Source: Rheinheimera soli (GTDB lineage Bacteria; Pseudomonadota; Gammaproteobacteria; Enterobacterales; Alteromonadaceae). Taken from it: DNA of 64,000 bases. Numbering within the stretch: the stretch's first letter is position 1; every line of letters begins with the position of its first letter. Under the pieces are notes generated by a model. The model did no database searches. It was not told the DNA's origin and saw nothing but the letters and a program-made list of their open reading frames with translations. Below are positions 21,650 to 34,591 of the stretch, piece by piece. Made by a program: the position numbers and the translations under genes. Location of the stretch: positions 36,401 through 100,400 of the forward strand of contig NZ_JAJOYU010000018.1 in the NCBI RefSeq assembly GCF_021290985.1, given 5' to 3'.

Positions 21650-23284
21650 TTAGGCCTTAGTGTATAAGCCTTTCTTCTCCATACCACGGTAGATATACAG
21701 CATCTGGGCTAAAGAAATCAGGTTGCTGACTAACCAGTACAGTACCAGACCACTTGGGAACCACAGGAAGAATACTGAGAACACCACTGGCATCCACAGC
21801 ATAATTTTTTGCTGCATAGGATCTGTCACTGTCATAGGCGTCAGTTTTTGCATCACAAACATACTGATACCAAACAGCACTGGTAATACGTAGTAGGGGT
21901 CTTGGGTGGATAAATCCTGGATCCATAACATAAACGGAGCCTGACGTAATTCCACACTCTCTACAAACACCCAGTACAAAGCCAGGAAGATAGGCATTTG
22001 CACCAGCATAGGCAAGCAGCCACCCATAGGGTTTACTTTTTCTTTGCGGTACAGTTCCATCATGGCAGGGCCCATTTTTGAGCGGTCGTCTTTATAACGT
22101 GCCTGCAGTTCGTCAATTTTTGGCTTCAGATTACGCATCTTGGCCATAGACTCGTACTGCACTTTGGTCAGCGGGTACATCGCACCTTTTACCAGCAGGG
22201 TGATCATAATAATGGCAACACCCCAGTTGCTGACAAAACTTTGAATAAAGGTCAGTAACCAGAATAATGGCTGAGAGATAAAAAATAAGAAGCCGTAGTC
22301 CACTGTCAGATCCAGGCCATCCGCAATAGCTGCTAAGTTATCCTGATTTTTGGGGCCAGCATAAAAAGTAGAAGCTATAGTCAGGTTTTCGCCAGCAGCA
22401 ATAGTTAATTCAGGGCCTTTGACGCCAACTACACCATTGCCATTATTCACTAAGCTGTATAACTGGTTGTCTGCAGTTTTTTCCGGAACCCAGGCTGCAA
22501 CAAAATAGTGCTCCAGCATAGCGACCCAACCACCTTTAGTGGATTTAGCCAGGTTGGTTTCCTGCATATCTTCAAAATCGTATTTTTCATAACGTTTTTC
22601 AGAAGTAGAGAACGCCGCACCACGGTAAATAGGCATCATCATATTGCTGCCTTCGCCGTTATCAATGGTTTGCACCAGATGTTGATAAGGCTGAACCAGC
22701 TTAGTGCCTGTTGTGGTATTTTTCAGCAGATATTCTACCCGGACATCATATTTGCCAGCGGTAAAGGTGTAGCGTTTTTCAATCTCTAAGCCGTTGTGGC
22801 TGAAAGTTAAAGGCACTACCACTTGCTGTTCGCCATTGGCAAGCGTGTAACTGGTTTGGGCTGCACTGTAGACAGGACGACCGCTGTTGCGTTTGTCATC
22901 CGGGCCATCGGCCAATAAGCCTGACTGAGCCACATACTCAAAACCATTGAGCTTACGCATCAGCTGATAAGGCTGGTCGCTGTCTTTGGTTAAAGTAAAA
23001 GCAGGCAAAGTTAAGTCAACAATATCGCCACCTCTGGTGTCGATTTGCACTTTTAATACATCAGTGCTGACAGTGATCACTTGCTGAGCTGCAACAGCAG
23101 CTGCAGGTTGAGCCGAAGTACCTGAACTGCTTAATTGCAAATCCGCTGAACCAGCAGAACTGGTTGTGCTTTGTTCAGTAACAGGAGTTACTGGTTTAGG
23201 CGCGTGATCGGTTTGCCATGCTTGCCATAACAATAAGCTAACGAAGGCGAGTGCGATTACTAATAAACTGCGTTGAGAATCCAT
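21650..23284 (-). CDS. yidC: Membrane protein insertase YidC
   Basis: A 544-residue YidC. It has an N-terminal signal-anchor helix (about 5-22), a large periplasmic beta-sandwich (about 55-340), and five conserved C-terminal helices (about 345-530). The motif KVNPMGGCLPMLVQMPIFLALYW lies in the hydrophilic-groove region of the insertase fold. It inserts small membrane proteins such as the AtpE c-subunit alone or with SecYEG. It lies 3 nt after yidD in the conserved rpmH-rnpA-yidD-yidC order. Confidence 0.97.
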   Translation of the reverse strand: MDSQRSLLVIALAFVSLLLWQAWQTDHAPKPVTPVTEQSTTSSAGSADLQLSSSGTSAQPAAAVAAQQVITVSTDVLKVQIDTRGGDIVDLTLPAFTLTKDSDQPYQLMRKLNGFEYVAQSGLLADGPDDKRNSGRPVYSAAQTSYTLANGEQQVVVPLTFSHNGLEIEKRYTFTAGKYDVRVEYLLKNTTTGTKLVQPYQHLVQTIDNGEGSNMMMPIYRGAAFSTSEKRYEKYDFEDMQETNLAKSTKGGWVAMLEHYFVAAWVPEKTADNQLYSLVNNGNGVVGVKGPELTIAAGENLTIASTFYAGPKNQDNLAAIADGLDLTVDYGFLFFISQPLFWLLTFIQSFVSNWGVAIIMITLLVKGAMYPLTKVQYESMAKMRNLKPKIDELQARYKDDRSKMGPAMMELYRKEKVNPMGGCLPMLVQMPIFLALYWVFVESVELRQAPFMLWIQDLSTQDPYYVLPVLFGISMFVMQKLTPMTVTDPMQQKIMLWMPVVFSVFFLWFPSGLVLYWLVSNLISLAQMLYIYRGMEKKGLYTKA

Positions 23285-23287
23285 CTG

Positions 23288-23551
23288 TTAGTTAGTCTCT
23301 TTCTGCTTTTGTGGAACCGGGTCTTCACCACCGGGATGTAAGGGGTGACATTTTAATAAACGTTTTGTAGTTAACCAACCACCTTTTACGGCACCAAAGC
23401 GTTCTATGGCTTCAATAGCGTAATGAGAACAGGTGGGATAAAACCGGCAACTGGGTCCAAATAACGGACTGATCAACTTCTGATAACCACGTACAGTGGA
23501 AATTAGCAGTCTTGCACCAGTGTTTTGTATTGGCGAGCTATTTTGCCCCAT
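23288..23551 (-). CDS. yidD: Membrane protein insertion efficiency factor YidD
   Basis: An 87-residue YidD. Conserved elements are [20 protein letters not shown], the following [16 protein letters not shown], and CHPLHPGG. It is predicted to be a membrane-associated amphipathic protein that assists YidC. The start codon lies inside rnpA: the genes overlap by 49 nt (23503-23551) in different frames, as in many relatives. Confidence 0.93.
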   Translation of the reverse strand: MGQNSSPIQNTGARLLISTVRGYQKLISPLFGPSCRFYPTCSHYAIEAIERFGAVKGGWLTTKRLLKCHPLHPGGEDPVPQKQKETN

Positions 23552-23874
23552 AACTTATCCAGTTGCTTGTGCAATTCTTCATTGGGCGTGTTGCTGATAT
23601 CACCTTTTACCATCAAAACTAAATCAACAGGCGGAAGTTCATGTTGGTGTAGCCGAAAGCTATCCCGTGAACATCTTTTTATACGGTTTCGATGCGTGGC
23701 TAATTTAACACGTTTTTTGGCAATAGTCAGACCAAGTCTTGGATGAGTAGACTGAGTAGGTTTACACAATATGGTAAAGAGAGGAGAAGAAACCCTGAAA
23801 GGATTTTGGAAGACATTGTCGAATTCGCGGGGAGTTAACAGACGTAACTCCCTGCTGAATGTATAGCTGACCAC
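23503..23874 (-). CDS. rnpA: Ribonuclease P protein component
   Basis: A 123-residue basic protein. The RNase P signature is the R-N-R-I-K-R segment within [20 protein letters not shown] (about 55-74), preceded by [16 protein letters not shown]. It binds the catalytic RnpB RNA and helps 5' maturation of tRNA precursors. It starts 19 nt after rpmH, which fits the tight coupling of these two genes in bacteria. The end overlaps yidD. Confidence 0.96.
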   Translation of the reverse strand: MVSYTFSRELRLLTPREFDNVFQNPFRVSSPLFTILCKPTQSTHPRLGLTIAKKRVKLATHRNRIKRCSRDSFRLHQHELPPVDLVLMVKGDISNTPNEELHKQLDKLWGKIARQYKTLVQDC

Positions 23875-23893
23875 GCAGCGCTTACGAATCTGA

Positions 23894-24138
<245 letters not shown>

Positions 24139-24194
24139 TGCAGATCCTTGTGTTTCTGCTGATCTGATCATTATTTTTTATCGATCTTTAAAAG

Positions 24195-24203
24195 TTGTCC
24201 ACA
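24195..24203 (+). promoter_or_regulatory. DnaA box in the dnaA upstream region
   Basis: TTGTCCACA, one mismatch from TTATCCACA. It lies within a cluster of GATC sites (24143-24186) between the divergent rpmH and dnaA transcripts. Confidence 0.6.
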
Positions 24204-24381
24204 AGGCAGGTGGTTCAACTGGGATAAAATGTGAGTTGTTTTAAAAAATTTGTGTTTTTGGACCGCTTTGGTCTTATATTTTGCTTACATATCAGCAAAT
24301 AGAATAAGATGTTTATTCTTTTATAAAACAAGTGGTTACATATTGTTTTTTCCGCTCGTCGCATTTTTGCAAAAGTCAATA

Positions 24382-24411
24382 TTGAACTTGTGGATAAGAT
24401 CGTATGATAAT
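24382..24411 (+). promoter_or_regulatory. Candidate dnaA promoter with an internal DnaA box
   Basis: A TTGAAC -35 (24382-24387) and a GATAAT -10 (24406-24411) are spaced by 18 bp. A perfect DnaA box TGTGGATAA (24389-24397) fills the spacer, so bound DnaA would block RNA polymerase and give autorepression. The rest of the 443-bp rpmH-dnaA gap is AT-rich with no gene. Confidence 0.6.
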
Positions 24412-24471
24412 GCTGCTCTTTTCACTTACGCCTGCCTAACTAAATAATAATTATTAGGGGCTTTTGGAGAT

Positions 24472-25836
24472 ATGGTGTATCAGTCCGTTTGGAAAAATTG
24501 CCTCGAAGCGCTCCAGGCCGAGCTTCCAGCTCGTGATTTTGGAACCTGGATCCGTCCATTACAAGCTGACAGCTCGCATGACGCACTGACTTTGTATGCG
24601 CCTAACCGCTTTGTGTTGGATTGGGTGCGTGACAAATACCTGAACCGGATCAATGAACTGATCCAAGGCTACTGTGGCGATCATGCGCCACGTTTACGTT
24701 TTGACGTAGGTTCAACCCAAAAGCCTTTGGCCGCACCTGTGAATCAATTGCCACGCATTGCACCTGCTGCAGCTCCGGTGGCCGCTATGCCTGAGCCAGC
24801 GCCAAAAACTATAGTGAATAGCAACGTTAATGCGAAACACAACTTCGATAACTTTGTAGAAGGTAAATCGAACCAGTTAGCGCGCGCTGCTGCCAAGCAA
24901 GTGGCCGATAATCCGGGTACTGCGTACAACCCGCTGTTTTTATATGGCGGTACAGGTTTAGGTAAAACTCACTTATTGCATGCGGTCGGTAACGGCATTC
25001 TGGCGAAAAACCCAAATGCTAAAGTCATTTACATGCACTCAGAACGTTTTGTGCAGGATATGGTAAAAGCCTTACAAAACAATGCGATAGAAGAATTTAA
25101 ACGCTATTACCGTTCTGTGGACGCACTGCTTATCGATGATATTCAGTTCTTTGCAAAAAAAGATCGGTCCCAGGAAGAGTTTTTCCATACCTTTAATGCC
25201 TTACTTGAAGGTAACCAGCAGATCATTTTAACCAGCGATCGTTATCCAAAAGAAATCGACGGCGTGGAAGAACGCTTAAAAAGTCGTTTCGGTTGGGGTT
25301 TAACTATCGCCATAGAACCACCAGAGCTGGAAACCCGGGTTGCGATCCTGATGCGTAAAGCGCAGGAGATCAATATTCGTCTGCCTGAAGAAGTAGCGTT
25401 TTTTGTCGCTAAACGTCTTCGCTCTAATGTGCGTGAATTAGAAGGGGCGTTAAACCGTATTTCGGCCAACGCCAACTTTACTGGCCGTCCTATTACCATC
25501 GACTTTGTGCGCGAAGCATTACGCGATATGCTGGCGTTACAAGACAAGTTAGTCACAATCGAAAATATTCAAAAAACTGTGGCCGAGTATTACAAAATAC
25601 GGGTGGCGGATTTATTGTCGAAACGCCGCAGTCGTTCAGTCGCCCGTCCTCGTCAAATGGCGATGGCTTTGGCGAAAGAGCTGACCAACCACAGTTTGCC
25701 AGAAATCGGTGATGCTTTTGGTGGCCGTGACCACACCACTGTTTTGCATGCGTGTCGTAAAATCGAATCGTTAAAAGAAGAGACGCATGAAATTAAAGAA
25801 GATTTCCAAAACTTAATTCGAACATTGTCTTCATAA
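24472..25836 (+). CDS. dnaA: Chromosomal replication initiator protein DnaA
   Basis: A 454-residue initiator. Domain I (about 1-85) resembles E. coli SLWQQCLARL. Domain II is a short Ala/Pro linker (about 86-120). Domain III has the Walker A GGTGLGKT (159-166) and Walker B LLIDDIQF. Domain IV carries the DnaA-box signature [20 protein letters not shown]. The ATG at 24472 is close to a GGAG; a GTG at 24475, which gives the conserved MYQSVW start, may be the true start as in E. coli. It opens a dnaA-dnaN-recF-gyrB operon about 11 kb from oriC. Confidence 0.97.
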   Translation: MVYQSVWKNCLEALQAELPARDFGTWIRPLQADSSHDALTLYAPNRFVLDWVRDKYLNRINELIQGYCGDHAPRLRFDVGSTQKPLAAPVNQLPRIAPAAAPVAAMPEPAPKTIVNSNVNAKHNFDNFVEGKSNQLARAAAKQVADNPGTAYNPLFLYGGTGLGKTHLLHAVGNGILAKNPNAKVIYMHSERFVQDMVKALQNNAIEEFKRYYRSVDALLIDDIQFFAKKDRSQEEFFHTFNALLEGNQQIILTSDRYPKEIDGVEERLKSRFGWGLTIAIEPPELETRVAILMRKAQEINIRLPEEVAFFVAKRLRSNVRELEGALNRISANANFTGRPITIDFVREALRDMLALQDKLVTIENIQKTVAEYYKIRVADLLSKRRSRSVARPRQMAMALAKELTNHSLPEIGDAFGGRDHTTVLHACRKIESLKEETHEIKEDFQNLIRTLSS

Positions 25837-25848
25837 TAGGGAATGGTG

Positions 25849-26958
25849 ATGCAATTTACTATTGAACGCGACGCTCTGCTCAAACCCTTACAAATGGTGT
25901 CAGGTGCTATTGAACGGCGCCATACTTTACCTATTTTGTCGAATGTGTTGATTGAGGCGCGCGAAGACGGTCAGCTCATTCTGACTGGTACCGATTTAGA
26001 AATCGAACTGGTGGCCATGTCACCTATCCAGCAACTGATAAGCCCAGGCCGTATTACTGTGCCGGCGAAAAAGATTCTGGATATTTGCCGCAGCTTGCCC
26101 GACACCTCTTTATTAAGCGTTACAGTGCAAGGTGATAACTGTGTCGTCAGCACAGGCAAAAGTAAATTTACTTTATCTACGTTGAGCGCCAACGATTATC
26201 CAAATTTAGAAAGCTGGCAAGGCGAGGTCGACTTACAGTTGCCACGCAATCAGTTGCGTCATTTATTAGACGACACTGCATTTTCTATGGCAAACCAGGA
26301 TGTGCGTTATTACCTGAACGGTTTGTTATTTGAAGTAGATAACGGCACTTTACGTTCTGTCGCTACCGACGGTCACCGTCTGGCGATGAGTTCCATTGAA
26401 CTGGCTGCGACGGCCGGTCATCAAAAACAAATCATTATTCCGCGCAAAGGCGTGCTGGAAGTAATGCGTTTACTCATTGCGGATGATCAGCTGGTGACTT
26501 TAAGTTTAGGTCAAAACCATATTCGTTTAACCGACACTCAATTCAGCTTCAGCTGTAAATTGATTGACGGCCGTTTCCCTGATTATCGTCGTGTATTGCC
26601 ACGCAACAGCACTAAGCTGGTGACAGCACACCGTGATGTATTAAAAGACTCTTGTGTCCGAGCTTCTATTTTATCGAACGAAAAATACCGTGGTGTACGT
26701 TTTACTTTGAGTTCAGGCGAACTGCAAATTGTGGCCAATAACCCTGAGCACGAACAAGCGGAAGAAAGCATTGAAGTGGAATACCAGGGCGATACGCTGG
26801 AAATTGGTTTTAACGTGGGCTACTTGCTCGACGTATTGAATACCTTATCAACCGACCTGGTCGTGCTGCATTTAAGTGACGGTAATTCCAGTGCGCTGAT
26901 TGAAGGTGTAGCCGGTAAGTCAGGCGCTATGTACGTTGTGATGCCAATGCGTTTATAG
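25849..26958 (+). CDS. dnaN: DNA polymerase III beta subunit (sliding clamp)
   Basis: A 369-residue clamp. The start at 25849 (MQFTIERDALLKPLQ) is used because AGGGA lies 6 nt upstream; an ATG two codons earlier has no spacing. It shows three repeated clamp domains and the conserved QDVRYYLNGLLFE and VATDGHRLAMS segments; the C-terminus is VVMPMRL. It holds polymerase and other partners on DNA. It lies 12 nt after dnaA. Confidence 0.97.
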   Translation: MQFTIERDALLKPLQMVSGAIERRHTLPILSNVLIEAREDGQLILTGTDLEIELVAMSPIQQLISPGRITVPAKKILDICRSLPDTSLLSVTVQGDNCVVSTGKSKFTLSTLSANDYPNLESWQGEVDLQLPRNQLRHLLDDTAFSMANQDVRYYLNGLLFEVDNGTLRSVATDGHRLAMSSIELAATAGHQKQIIIPRKGVLEVMRLLIADDQLVTLSLGQNHIRLTDTQFSFSCKLIDGRFPDYRRVLPRNSTKLVTAHRDVLKDSCVRASILSNEKYRGVRFTLSSGELQIVANNPEHEQAEESIEVEYQGDTLEIGFNVGYLLDVLNTLSTDLVVLHLSDGNSSALIEGVAGKSGAMYVVMPMRL

Positions 26959-26961
26959 TGA

Positions 26962-30485
<3,524 letters not shown>

Positions 30486-30510
30486 GTTTGTTGGTACGCT
30501 AACAAATGCA

Positions 30511-30540
30511 AAAAAGCAGGCTGAGTTAAGCCTGCTTTTT
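30511..30540 (+). terminator. Intrinsic terminator after gyrB
   Basis: A 12-bp AAAAAGCAGGCT/AGCCTGCTTTTT stem with a 6-nt loop and T-run. It separates the replication operon from the accessory operon at 30621. Confidence 0.9.
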
Positions 30541-30620
30541 TATTCGTAAAGTCTAATCATTCTGTATATGCTAAGCTTCTGCTTTAAATAGATTCGAAAA
30601 TATAGGTCGGAAAATCATTC

Positions 30621-31502
30621 ATGGATTCAATTGCACTTGCTGCAACGTCACGCTTATTCAGCTCTTCATTGATGCAAGAGTTCGCTACAAGAGGGCGTTC
30701 ACCAACCTTTGCAAGATTGCTAGAACAATCAGATTTGACCATGAAGTTAAAAAGCACAGCTTCAGTAAAAGACGTCTTTGAACTTGCATTCAATACTTTG
30801 AAAAAAACAGAGTATAGAAATGAATACTCTTACAAAGCCGCTTTAATCCAAAAAGTGTTATTGGGGCGACATAGCCTGAAGTCAGCATCCTTGCTAACTG
30901 AATTTAGAGTGGGTAGGTGTAAAGCTGATGTTGCTATTCTTAATGGTACTTCTTCTGTATACGAAATTAAATCTGAAAGAGATTCTTTGGCTAGGCTGGA
31001 AGAGCAAATATCAGAGTATCGAAATTTTTTTGCGAGAGTTAATGTTGTAGTTGCGGAATCTCATCTATCTGGGGTTATGAGAATAGTGCCCCAAGACGTA
31101 GGTATATATCTGCTAAGCGACAGGTTTCAGCTATCAACCATACGAGAATCTGTTGAAGATGTCTCAAAACTTGATTTATCTACTCTGTTTGAATCCCTTC
31201 GAATTGAGGAGTCATTGAAAGTATTAGATATGCTTGGACTTAAACGACCCGAAGTGCCTAACACTTTGATGTACGAAGCAGCAAAAGACATTTTTTTAAC
31301 ACAAGAAAAAGATAGTGTTCATAAAGCAATAGTTTCTGTTTTGAAAACTAATAGAAGTTCTGTTAGCCTAAGCGAATTGATATCAAACTTGCCAGAATCT
31401 CTTAAGCCAATGCTACTAACAACTCAGATCCGGAAAAAGGATCATTTAAGGCTGTTATCCGCCATTAATACTCCAGTTGTTGAAGCTCTTAAATGGAATT
31501 AA
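30621..31502 (+). CDS. sce7726-like protein with a PD-(D/E)XK nuclease-like motif
   Basis: A 293-residue AT-rich gene product. The centre matches the family annotated sce7726 in genomes: SYKAALIQKVLLGRHSLKSA, then TEFRVGRCKADVAILNG and VYEIKSERDSL. I read this as a restriction-endonuclease-like core with Glu94, Asp103 and Glu115-x-Lys117 as possible metal-site residues. The rest (about 165-293) is helical with no recognised motif. Function is not established; a nuclease role is inference. It is the first gene of a three-gene operon: the sce7725-like gene starts 3 nt later. No obvious signal peptide or membrane helix. Confidence 0.75.
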   Translation: MDSIALAATSRLFSSSLMQEFATRGRSPTFARLLEQSDLTMKLKSTASVKDVFELAFNTLKKTEYRNEYSYKAALIQKVLLGRHSLKSASLLTEFRVGRCKADVAILNGTSSVYEIKSERDSLARLEEQISEYRNFFARVNVVVAESHLSGVMRIVPQDVGIYLLSDRFQLSTIRESVEDVSKLDLSTLFESLRIEESLKVLDMLGLKRPEVPNTLMYEAAKDIFLTQEKDSVHKAIVSVLKTNRSSVSLSELISNLPESLKPMLLTTQIRKKDHLRLLSAINTPVVEALKWN

Positions 31503-31505
31503 ATA

Positions 31506-32453
31506 ATGTATTACCCGTATTTTAGAGGAAAACAATACGATTTAATCACTATACGGGAGCAGTCAGACTTGATTGCATCTGCAGGGTTCATACCAATAAT
31601 TGAACCTGTAAAGGAAGCTATAAACGGCTTAAAAAGGACTTTAGAAAGCTTGAGGTTAAGCAATGGAAGTGCGGTAGTTATCTTGAATCCAGCTAACGGC
31701 TTTTATAAGGACGATAATACACAGCCAATTCGAGATATTTTGACAGAAGATTTTGGTGAATATAGAAATTTCCTTGCAGGCATCTTGTTAGTTGAACAAA
31801 CGGATTTGCATGAGATCCAAAGCCTTTTACAAGAACATTCAGATCGCCCGATAGCATTTATACATGCGGGATTTTCTGCGCCGAAACTAATACTAGAACT
31901 CAATATTCCATCTGAAACTCACATAACCCATATCTTCATTGAGCAGTATTGTGGAAAGTTATATCGAAAACATTTTGCAGGAGCAAATAGAGTATTAGTT
32001 AAAGATGGCTTTAAAAAGCGTTCGGCGAACAAGCTACACCCAGATGTCGAACCTTTTTCAGACCTCCATATTACTTATACGGAGGAGTCTGTTGACGGCT
32101 TTGGTGATTTTCTAATAGTTGGCGATGACTATTCTGAAAGTGGTGGGCCTGCTTGGTCTGTCGCTATACATATAACGTTTATAGACCATGAAAATGACGA
32201 TGAAATGTATTTGTATCACTTCAAATCTGACAGAAATGATACACCCACTGATCCTGCAGGTAAGTTTCTTGAAGCCTTAGAAAAATTGGTTACTAATGTT
32301 GGTGACAGTGAGACAAAAATATATCGAACATCCGCTATAGAAGAGTTTATAAGGCTATACCAATCACAACACTTCCCGGGTCTTGGTTATGTGAAAAAGT
32401 TATCTATGCAACATCACATAGAAACAATGGCTCATTATTTATCGAAACAATAG
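31506..32453 (+). CDS. sce7725-like (beta family) protein
   Basis: A 315-residue protein that starts MYYPYFRGKQYDLITIRE, the pattern of the sce7725/beta-protein family. A G-x-I-P-I-I-E-P segment follows (about 27-34), as in those proteins. The repeating short strands and helices (for example AVVILNP, FLAGILLVEQ, RPIAFIHAGF) suggest a TIM-barrel-like fold; that is my reading. The later part has GFGDFLIVGDDYSESGGPAWSV and acidic stretches. Function unknown. Named after neighbours in Sorangium cellulosum, the sce7725 and sce7726 genes occur together, which matches the pair here. The RES gene follows after 18 nt. Confidence 0.7.
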   Translation: MYYPYFRGKQYDLITIREQSDLIASAGFIPIIEPVKEAINGLKRTLESLRLSNGSAVVILNPANGFYKDDNTQPIRDILTEDFGEYRNFLAGILLVEQTDLHEIQSLLQEHSDRPIAFIHAGFSAPKLILELNIPSETHITHIFIEQYCGKLYRKHFAGANRVLVKDGFKKRSANKLHPDVEPFSDLHITYTEESVDGFGDFLIVGDDYSESGGPAWSVAIHITFIDHENDDEMYLYHFKSDRNDTPTDPAGKFLEALEKLVTNVGDSETKIYRTSAIEEFIRLYQSQHFPGLGYVKKLSMQHHIETMAHYLSKQ

Positions 32454-32471
32454 AAAGGGTGTCACAGGGAA

Positions 32472-33491
32472 ATGGAATGCTGTGCAAATTGCTTTGGAGA
32501 CACCTTTTTCAGGTATGGTCTATTCCCTCTACTTATTCCCAAGTCTGGGCGATGCGGCTATTGTGAATCTGATAATCAAATGCTTGTTTTACCGTCTGAC
32601 TTAAGACATCAGTTTGAAGAAATTATCGATAGCTATGTAGAAGACCCGAAAGGTTTGAATCTCGTAGATTGCCTCATCGCCGACTGGGGACTATTCAAAG
32701 GAATTAATCCCAAAACAGCACAAGTCCTGCTAACTGATATTCTTGATGATGGCAATATTGTTAGGAAAAAATTCATACTTCCTCCTCATTCGACAGAAGG
32801 TTCGGTAAATTGGTCAGCATTCAAAGAAGAAATCAAACACGATAATCGATACTTTACGAAGAACAAGGTTGAGCTAGAAAATAGTGTGATAAAACTATTT
32901 CCCCACATGTTACTTGTAAATGAGCAAATGCCTGAATTTTGGTTTAGAGCCAGAATTCAGCTAGGAAAAACCCCTTATCCTGCTGAACAAATGCTAGCTC
33001 CACCAAAAGAGGTGGTTAGCCACGGTAGGGCAAATCCTGCTGGAATACCGTATTTGTATCTCGCGTCGTGTTTGAATACGGCAGTCTCAGAAGTAAGGCC
33101 TCATACAGGAGACGCTGTTAGCATATCCAAAGTGAAGCTTAAAGATAGGCTTAGGCTTATAGATTTACGAGAGCCGAAAGCGAGAGCTTCAGTGTTCGAA
33201 TTATTTTGGGCTGTAACTGATTTATCTGCAGCAAAACAATCAGTTGAGTTCTTGGAGGAGCTAGGCAAAGAGTTAGCTCGGCCAGTCCAGAGGCAAGCTG
33301 CGGCCTATGATTATGTTCCCAGTCAATACCTTTGCGAACTTATAAAAGTTTCTGGTTATGATGGTGTTGTTTACAGGAGTTCTGTTGGTGACGGATTTAA
33401 TGCAGCTATTTTTTCCCAAGAAGCTAGCGAAGTACTTGACGTAAAGTCAGTTTGTGTTGATAGGGTGAGTGTTAACATTCAGGACCTATAA
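32472..33491 (+). CDS. RES-domain protein with an N-terminal zinc ribbon and HEPN/RES-type linker
   Basis: A 339-residue protein. A zinc ribbon is formed by C4/C7 and C28/C31 (CCANC, CGYC). A helical region (about 40-150) resembles the HEPN/RES N-terminal domain. The RES domain (about 157-320) has FRARIQ, GRANPAGIPYLYLA, EVRP (Glu207), QYLCELIKVSGYDGVVYRSS and GFNAAIF. In toxins such as MbcT and ParT, RES domains degrade NAD+ or ADP-ribosylate targets using Arg, Tyr, Glu and Ser residues that have counterparts here. The usual small Xre-type antitoxin gene is absent; the two upstream genes take its place. Toxin or defence effector is an inference. Confidence 0.75.
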   Translation: MECCANCFGDTFFRYGLFPLLIPKSGRCGYCESDNQMLVLPSDLRHQFEEIIDSYVEDPKGLNLVDCLIADWGLFKGINPKTAQVLLTDILDDGNIVRKKFILPPHSTEGSVNWSAFKEEIKHDNRYFTKNKVELENSVIKLFPHMLLVNEQMPEFWFRARIQLGKTPYPAEQMLAPPKEVVSHGRANPAGIPYLYLASCLNTAVSEVRPHTGDAVSISKVKLKDRLRLIDLREPKARASVFELFWAVTDLSAAKQSVEFLEELGKELARPVQRQAAAYDYVPSQYLCELIKVSGYDGVVYRSSVGDGFNAAIFSQEASEVLDVKSVCVDRVSVNIQDL

Positions 33492-33621
33492 GTCTATTTC
33501 AACATTTGGTAATCACTTCTTTTACTCGATTGCATTAAATAATCTGCACTCCCAAAGATCAAATAGAACAAAAACCCATAAAAAACGCGGCTTAGCGCTA
33601 CAGTTCAGCGGCGCAAATAGG

Positions 33622-33627
33622 TATACT
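33622..33627 (+). promoter_or_regulatory. Candidate -10 of glyQS
   Basis: TATACT lies 32 nt before the glyQ start, inside the 167-bp gap after the RES gene. No good -35 is visible at the proper distance. The rest of the gap is AT-rich with no further feature. Confidence 0.35.
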
Positions 33628-33658
33628 TTTCAGTCATTTTTACCAGCAGGTCAGGCTA

Positions 33659-34591
33659 ATGCAAAAGTACGATATGAAGACCTTCCAGGGGTTGATCCTG
33701 GCATTACAAGATTATTGGGCACGCCAGGGCTGCGTTATTGTTCAGCCGCTGGATATGGAAGTAGGGGCCGGTACTTTCCATCCTATGACTTTTTTACGTT
33801 CTTTAGGCCCTGAGCCGACTAACGTTGCTTATGTGCAGCCTTGCCGCCGTCCTACCGATGGCCGTTACGGTGAAAACCCAAACCGTCTGCAGCACTATTA
33901 TCAGTTTCAGGTGATCTTAAAGCCGTCGCCAGCCAATATTCAGGAGCTGTATTTAGGTTCCTTACGTGAACTGGGTATTGATACCCTGGTGCACGACATT
34001 CGTTTTGTCGAAGACAACTGGGAATCGCCAACGCTGGGCGCCTGGGGTCTGGGTTGGGAAGTGTGGCTAAACGGCATGGAAGTGACTCAGTTCACTTATT
34101 TCCAGCAAGTAGGTGGCTTAGAGTGTCGTCCTGTCACAGGCGAAATTACCTATGGTTTAGAGCGTCTGGCGATGTACATCCAGGGCGTCGACAGTATTTA
34201 TGATCTGGTATGGGCTGACGGTCCTTTAGGCCGTGTCACTTATGGTGATGTGTTCCACCAGAACGAAGTAGAGCAGTCCACTTATAACTTTGAATATGCT
34301 GACGTGCCAGCGCTGTTTGCTTCTTTCGACCAGTGTGAAGCTGAAAGCCAGAAGCTGATTGAAGCAGGTTTGGCTTTACCGGCTTATGAAAAAGTAATGA
34401 AAGCCTCACATGCGTTTAACTTACTGGATGCCCGTCACGCCATTTCTGTGACCGAGCGTCAGCGTTATATTCTGCGGGTGCGCACTTTGGCTAAAGCCTG
34501 TGCTGAAGCCTATTTCGCTGCACGGGAAAAGTTAGGTTTTCCCCTATGTAGTGATAGCAAGCGCCGTAACCAGTCTAAGCAGGAGGCATAA
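33659..34591 (+). CDS. glyQ: Glycyl-tRNA synthetase alpha subunit
   Basis: A 310-residue class II synthetase subunit. It starts [20 protein letters not shown], and has [20 protein letters not shown] and [20 protein letters not shown] with the class II motifs 2 and 3. With GlyS it forms the bacterial alpha2beta2 enzyme that charges tRNA-Gly. The C-terminus carries a short extension compared with E. coli ([11 protein letters not shown]). It overlaps glyS by one base (TAATG). Confidence 0.97.
   Translation: MQKYDMKTFQGLILALQDYWARQGCVIVQPLDMEVGAGTFHPMTFLRSLGPEPTNVAYVQPCRRPTDGRYGENPNRLQHYYQFQVILKPSPANIQELYLGSLRELGIDTLVHDIRFVEDNWESPTLGAWGLGWEVWLNGMEVTQFTYFQQVGGLECRPVTGEITYGLERLAMYIQGVDSIYDLVWADGPLGRVTYGDVFHQNEVEQSTYNFEYADVPALFASFDQCEAESQKLIEAGLALPAYEKVMKASHAFNLLDARHAISVTERQRYILRVRTLAKACAEAYFAAREKLGFPLCSDSKRRNQSKQEA

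Noticed and set aside
24250..24447. 65-residue open frame in the dnaA upstream region
   Set aside because: It crosses the predicted dnaA promoter and DnaA box, and its protein is low-complexity hydrophobic with no ribosome site.
30541..33658. Direct repeats or attachment sites flanking the sce7726 operon
   Set aside because: I saw no clear repeat, integrase or tRNA at the edges, so I do not call it an integrative element.
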